Shown here: positions 26,605-30,512 of the stretch, piece by piece
How the letters are laid out: each line of letters opens with the position of its first letter
How positions within the stretch are numbered: position 1 is the first letter of the stretch
The notes under the pieces: model-generated
What the model was told of the DNA's origin: nothing
Seen by the model: only the letters and a program-made list of their open reading frames with translations
Database searches by the model: none
Position numbers and translations under genes: made by a program
NCBI GenBank assembly: GCA_001986395.2
Contig: MQVO02000109.1
Location: 1-30,512 of the forward strand
Source of the DNA: Irpex lacteus
Lineage: Eukaryota > Basidiomycota > Agaricomycetes > Polyporales > Irpicaceae
Length of the DNA: 30,512 nucleotides
Direction: 5' to 3'

Positions 26605-28230
26605 ATGATCTTTATAAGTATAATGATCTTAATAGTGGCTATTGCACTACATTCTCTTTCCCCGGTTATTTTATCTAGAATTTCAGCTATAGTATTTATT
26701 TATGCCGGAGTATTAGCTTTTAATACTTTTGATATTCAGGCAATTGGATCAGGTATAGGTATCTATAGTGGTTTATTTCAAGTTTCTACAGTATCTCAAT
26801 TATTTGATATATTTTTATTTTTTATTGCAGGTCTAATTCTTATTGCTTCTCCTTATTTAAATTTAAATAAGATAGTTTCAAATAATAATTCAGGTCAATA
26901 CTCTTTAATAGTATTATTTAGTACATTAGGAGCATCCTTATTAATATCATCTTTTGATTTAATTTCATTATATTTATGTATAGAATTACAATCTTTTGGT
27001 GTATATATTTTAGCTACTTTATATAGAAACTCAGAATCTGCTACTAGTGCAGGTTTAAAATATTTTTTATTAGGTTCATTATCTTCTTGTTTAATCTTAT
27101 TAGGAATTGGTTTAGTTTATGCTTATACTGGTTTAACAAATTTAGAATCAATCTATAGTTTAGTTTCAGTATCAAATAGTCCAAGTATTACACAAGGATT
27201 AAATTTAGGTATAATAATTATAATCATAGGATTATTATTCAAAATCAGTGCAGCACCATTCCATAATTGGGCACCTGATGTGTATGATGATAGTCCTACA
27301 ATAGTAACAATTTGGTTAACTATAATGCCTAAAATCTCAATAGTTATCTTTTTATTAGAATTATACACACACTTAGAATCATTTGGTAGTGTATTATCAA
27401 TAGGAACAGTAGTAGATACTCTTGCCTCTAACGAGGGGAGTGGATATGTTTTAAAAAATATATTATTATTAAGTTCATTATTATCTCTAATAATAGGTAC
27501 AATAGTAGGTTTAGCACAATCTAAAATAAAAAGATTATTAGCTTATAGTACAATATCACATGTAGGATTTATGTTATTAGCTATAGCTATAAATACTGAA
27601 CAGTCAATAGATTCCTTATTATTCTATATTATTCAATATTCATTAACAAATTTAGATACCTTTTTAATAATTATAGCTTTAGGTTATATTATAAATATTT
27701 CTAAATACTCTCACAGCCATAAAGTGGATATTGGGCAGGATGAGGAGAATAATAGTTTTATTAATAATAAAGGAAAAGAATTAGATATAAAATTTATTTC
27801 TGAATTAAAAGGACAATTTTTCTCAAATCCATTGTTAAGTGTAAGTTTAACAATTTGTCTATTCTCTATGGCAGGTATACCACCTTTATTAGGGTTCTTC
27901 TCAAAACAATTTGTACTATATTCTGCTATACAAAGTGGTTACTACTTTATGTCAATAGTTTGTATAATAGTTAGTGTAATTAGTGCTAGTTATTATTTAA
28001 AAATTATAAAAATATTACACTCAGAAAATTATAATATTTCAATTACACACTCTAATCCCCAGCCCACAAAAGTGGAAGTGGTTGAAAATGGAGAAAATAA
28101 AGTATTAAGTAATTTACATAGTTTCTTAATATCTACTTTAACTTTATCAATTTTATTTTTTGTATTAAAACCTTCTATATTACTAAACAGTACTCAATTA
28201 CTTTCTTATCTTTATTTTATTACTAAATGA
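26605..28230 (+). CDS. nad2: NADH dehydrogenase subunit 2
   Basis: The 541-residue antiporter-like subunit of the complex I membrane arm starts MIFISIMILIVAIALHSLSP. It shows ELQSFGVYILATLYRNSESA, GLKYFLLGSLSS, FKISAAPFHNWAPDVYDDSP and AYSTISHVGFMLLA, and later MAGIPPLLGFFSKQFV. Leu is mostly TTA. The end depends on the code: the TGA at 28228 would be Trp in code 4, extending the protein by 15 residues to TAA at 28273 and overlapping nad3 by 49 bases. A short hydrophilic insertion (HKVDIGQDEENN region, about residue 375) is not usual in the family core. It is followed directly by nad3. Confidence 0.96.
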   Translation: MIFISIMILIVAIALHSLSPVILSRISAIVFIYAGVLAFNTFDIQAIGSGIGIYSGLFQVSTVSQLFDIFLFFIAGLILIASPYLNLNKIVSNNNSGQYSLIVLFSTLGASLLISSFDLISLYLCIELQSFGVYILATLYRNSESATSAGLKYFLLGSLSSCLILLGIGLVYAYTGLTNLESIYSLVSVSNSPSITQGLNLGIIIIIIGLLFKISAAPFHNWAPDVYDDSPTIVTIWLTIMPKISIVIFLLELYTHLESFGSVLSIGTVVDTLASNEGSGYVLKNILLLSSLLSLIIGTIVGLAQSKIKRLLAYSTISHVGFMLLAIAINTEQSIDSLLFYIIQYSLTNLDTFLIIIALGYIINISKYSHSHKVDIGQDEENNSFINNKGKELDIKFISELKGQFFSNPLLSVSLTICLFSMAGIPPLLGFFSKQFVLYSAIQSGYYFMSIVCIIVSVISASYYLKIIKILHSENYNISITHSNPQPTKVEVVENGENKVLSNLHSFLISTLTLSILFFVLKPSILLNSTQLLSYLYFITK

Positions 28231-28597
28231 ACAATATTATTATGTTATTTATTTTTGTGCCTGTTTTATCTTTAATATTATTAGCTCTAAATCTTTTACT
28301 AGCACCTCATGTACCTTATGAAAATAAAGTATCTGCATATGAGTGGTGGTTTACAATGCAATCCCAGGGCAAACAAGATCTACTTTCCAAATTCAATTTT
28401 ATTTAGTAGCTATTCTTTTCTTAGTTTTTGATCTGGAAATTTTACTTCTATTCCCTATTGCTGTTTCTTTATATCAAGTTGGTACTTTTGGTTTCTCAGT
28501 AGCACTTATCTTTTTTGTAGTATTAACTATAGGATTTGTACTTGAAATAGGATCTGGAGCAATTAAATTCACAGGTTTAAACGAACAATCTAATTAA
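28227..28597 (+). CDS. nad3: NADH dehydrogenase subunit 3 with a frameshift
   Basis: From the ATG at 28227 (overlapping the nad2 TGA) it reads [20 protein letters not shown], then [12 protein letters not shown]. The frame then derails. From about 28343 a second frame gives the rest of nad3: [40 protein letters not shown], and [13 protein letters not shown] to TAA at 28595. Relative to the expected YECGF-(x)n-PGQTRS, about two extra bases lie in GAGTGGTGGTTTACAATGC. The product is a complex I membrane-arm subunit with the conserved FDLEI. It could be a pseudogene, a sequencing error or a gene rescued by slippage; no second nad3 lies in the window. Confidence 0.88.
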
Positions 28598-29053
28598 ATT
28601 TTATACCCCCGTTGAATTAAATATATTCAAATTTTAATTATTTATTAATTTTAATAACTTTTTTCATAGGTTATTTGTGGAAGATATTTGGTAACTGTTA
28701 GTTTCTCAACCCTTCCTTTTTTTTTTTAAATTAAAAAAGGATAACAACATCCGTATCCTAGGTATAAGATAAAGCGGTACCCCCAGCCGATCAAGCTTAG
28801 ATACTCTGTGCTTTATTTTGGATGCATAATTTGTCATGTGTTGCATGCTGCCATTGGCATTTGTACCTTTTGTCTGTAAAATTAAAGCAAACCTGAAATG
28901 AGTTACTCCCAAGTTAAATCTTTTTTCCGAAATGAAAACATAAGTTTTATTTCTTAAATCTTAAACCAAAATGTAAAAAAAATAATTTTAACTTTAAAAG
29001 AAGTTATATTTTCCTTCGAGGGGTTTCTATTAAATTGCATTAATTTTACCCAA

Positions 29054-29140
29054 CCCCAAAAAAACTAGGCTCTAATTAAAATTTAATTTAATTAAATTTT
29101 AATAATTGCGGGATAATTAATTATAACTAGTTTTATGGTT
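29054..29140. repeat. Compound palindromic element, reverse orientation
   Basis: CCCCAAAAAAACTAGGCTCT, the AT palindrome, GCGGGATAATTAATTATAAC and CTAGTTTTATGG. It is the reverse complement order of 26393-26478. Confidence 0.88.
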
Positions 29141-29277
29141 AGTCCTTTCTTTCTCTGAAATAGTACCATCCGTTAAAAATAGCTTCTCTAGCTAAACAGA
29201 GTCAATTTCTCGCTATGAATGGTAAATCGGACAAGATTAATGCAGCAATCAGCTTTTAATTATTTAAATTAATAAAT

Positions 29278-29372
29278 CCCCAAAAAAAACTAGTCCAATC
29301 CCCAAAAACTAGGAATTAGAAATAATTAGTTTTTTTGGTTGGGTCCTATAAATAATTAGTTTTTTGGGGGAG
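29278..29372. repeat. Nested hairpin elements
   Basis: An outer CCCCAAAAAAAACTAG ... CTATAAATAATTAGTTTTTTGGGG is interrupted by a complete inner copy CCCCAAAAACTAGGAATTAG ... TTAGTTTTTTTGG (29299-29338). It records one element landing in another. Confidence 0.75.
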
Positions 29373-29412
29373 GGTATATAATAAAAATTTAGATAATATT
29401 TAACTAAAAATA

Positions 29413-29495
29413 GGGCAGGTGATCCGATTGGTAATGGTGGTTCTCTGTAAAAGAATTGGCTTACGCCGCAAAAGGTTCGATTCCTTTACTGCTCA
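29413..29495 (+). tRNA. trnY: tRNA-Tyr (GTA)
   Basis: The anticodon stem GTTCT/AGAAT encloses CTGTAAA (anticodon GTA). It has a long variable arm (GGCTTACGCC) as usual for fungal mitochondrial Tyr tRNA, and the T arm is AAAGG TTCGATT CCTTT. The acceptor GGGCAGG/ACTGCTC has one end mismatch. Confidence 0.92.
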
Positions 29496-29610
29496 GATGG
29501 GAAAAATTTACTACATATTTATTTTATTTCTTTTTTTAATTAAAAAAAGGATAAAGGGCAAAAAGAAAAAAGAGTAAATAAAACTAAAAAAATAATTACT
29601 TTATTAAACT

Positions 29611-29683
29611 AAGACTGTAGCATAATAGGTAATGCATTCCGCTCATAATGGAACAGATTATGGTTCGATTCCATGCGGTCTTA
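29611..29683 (+). tRNA. trnM: tRNA-Met (CAT)
   Basis: The acceptor AAGACTG/CGGTCTT is fully paired. The anticodon stem TTCCG/TGGAA has loop CTCATAA (anticodon CAT). The T arm is TATGG TTCGATT CCATG. A modified Ile-CAU tRNA cannot be excluded by sequence. Confidence 0.9.
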
Positions 29684-29719
29684 ATTATTTTTTTCTTGTC
29701 TGCCTTATTATTAAAATAA

Positions 29720-29806
29720 GGGTACTTGGTCGAGTCTGGTTTATGGCGCTTGTCTTGAAAACAAGTACTTTTTTCAAAGTCGTGAGTTCAAATCTCACAG
29801 TGCCCG
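29720..29806 (+). tRNA. trnS: tRNA-Ser (TGA)
   Basis: The acceptor GGGTACT/AGTGCCC pairs fully. The anticodon stem CTTGT/ACAAG has loop CTTGAAA (anticodon TGA). It has a long variable arm and the T arm GTGAG TTCAAAT CTCAC. Confidence 0.94.
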
Positions 29807-30243
29807 ATTAAATAATTATAAGCCGGATAAATAAATTTATTTATCCTTTTTTATTAATGGTAAAATAAAAAAGATTATTGTAACTGATAATCTATAAAGC
29901 CAATAAATAGTAAACAATAGTATTCCCTTTTTATTAGTTCTATACAACCACTATCCACTTTGTGGGCGTGGTCACTATTTATATTTATTCTTTTTTATTT
30001 TTTAATCAAAAGAATAAGTAGGGGTAAATAGAAATCAATCCTATATAATTAATACGTATTAATTAATATACCTATCCCCAAAAAACACTAGGGTCTAATT
30101 AAAATTTAATTTAATTAAATTTTAATAATCGCGGGATAAATAATTGTTAGCCTTAGCCCACGGGGATACTAGTTTTTTGGGGTCTATTTCACTTTAGCTA
30201 AATTAGAATTTAATAAAAAGAAAAATTAAAATTCAAAATCTAA
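29807..30243. other. Intergenic region before atp6
   Basis: No gene is visible. It carries the compound palindrome at 30076-30182, about 60 bases before atp6. Confidence 0.5.
30076..30182. repeat. Compound palindromic element with extra insert
   Basis: CCCCAAAAAACACTAGGGTC, the AT palindrome and CGCGGGATAAATAATTG are followed by an unusual TTAGCCTTAGCCCACGGGGAT stretch (about 20 bases), then ACTAGTTTTTTGGGG. It is a variant of 29054-29140. Confidence 0.85.
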
Positions 30244-30512
30244 ATGATCAATCAACTTATAAATTTAGAAAGAATACAAATATTATCACCTTTAGATCAA
30301 TTTGAAGTAAAAACTTTAATTGGATTTAATGCACCACTTTTTGGTTATATACAATTAAATTTAACTAATATAGCTTTATATTTAATAGTTATCTTATCTA
30401 TAATTGTAGCTTTACATTACTATGGAAATAACGAAAATAGAATATTAGCAAGTAAATGGTCTATTGGATTAGATAGTTCATATGCAAGTATAAACTCAAT
30501 GGTTAGAGAACA
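30244..30512 (+). CDS. atp6: ATP synthase subunit 6, 5' part
   Basis: The ATG at 30244 begins MINQLINLERIQILSPLDQF. EVKTLIGFNAPLFGYI, the first helix LTNIALYLIVILSIIVALHY and SSYASINSMVRE follow, matching the fungal atp6 N-terminus, including the SPL-QFE motif where the leader is normally processed. The product is the Fo proton channel subunit a. It uses AT-rich native codons. The frame is open to the window end, so about two thirds of the gene lies outside. Confidence 0.95.
   Translation, partial: MINQLINLERIQILSPLDQFEVKTLIGFNAPLFGYIQLNLTNIALYLIVILSIIVALHYYGNNENRILASKWSIGLDSSYASINSMVRE

Larger units (their letters stand above)
28598..29412. other. AT-rich intergenic region with palindromes
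   Basis: It holds a T/A hairpin at 28715-28740, a compound element at 29054-29140 and a nested pair at 29278-29372. The minus-strand frame at 28706-28912 has no coding character that I trust. Confidence 0.5.

Noticed and set aside
28706..28912. 68-codon minus-strand ORF downstream of nad3
   Set aside because: It ends in the poly-A/T hairpin, shows no family resemblance, and has unconvincing composition.
1..30512. CRISPR array from the many repeats
   Set aside because: Repeats are dispersed palindromes without regular unique spacers, in a mitochondrial setting.

Overview
The window is a piece of a large, AT-rich fungal mitochondrial genome, most likely from a filamentous basidiomycete. Evidence: nad4L sits next to nad5 and nad2 next to nad3; there is a mitochondrial rps3, atp8 and the start of atp6; tRNAs are scattered between genes; and TGA is read as tryptophan in atp8 and in plasmid-type open frames. 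The many palindromic hairpin inserts resemble what I recall being reported for expanded Rhizoctonia (Cantharellales) mitogenomes. That placement is inference.

Native genes. These use TTA for nearly all leucines: nad4L and nad5 (6390-8745), rps3 (minus, 11990-13006), atp8 with trnI and trnF (16389-16682), nad2 and nad3 (26605-28597), trnY, trnM and trnS (29413-29806), and the start of atp6 (30244 to window end). Several carry local damage: nad3 has a frameshift, atp8 has lost its usual ATG, and nad5 has a replaced C-terminal tail.

Foreign-looking islands. A second set of mitochondrial gene pieces uses CTA for leucine and only TGG for tryptophan: nad4L, LAGLIDADG endonuclease and cob pieces on the minus strand (14990-15962), a cob N-terminus (17648), a nad5 shard (19308-19640), a nearly complete nad1 with introns (20573-21768), trnP, a cox3 whose three exons are all open (22173-23331), and a second trnD. 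nad4L and nad5 therefore occur in both styles. This points to DNA acquired from another mitochondrial lineage and then broken up. An assembly chimera is unlikely because the host-type palindromes border and interrupt the islands.

Plasmid and intron debris. Three shards of a plasmid-type family B DNA polymerase lie far apart (3733, 19671, 24337). Other debris includes a plasmid-type membrane protein gene (4412-5454) with a frameshift, a GIY-YIG endonuclease relic (20195), a group I intron relic with an endonuclease tail (13500-13998, minus), and an unidentified decayed multi-ORF locus on the minus strand (9420-11894).

Repeats. At least ten copies or part copies of a hairpin beginning CCCCAAAAAACTAG and ending CTAGTTTTTTGGGG occur, some nested or carrying an internal palindrome. 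One sits inside the polymerase shard, and subtracting exactly 47 bp rejoins the frame. A second family has a CCTTTTTTTT/AAAAAAAAGG stem. The remaining sequence is AT-rich intergenic DNA in which I see no genes.
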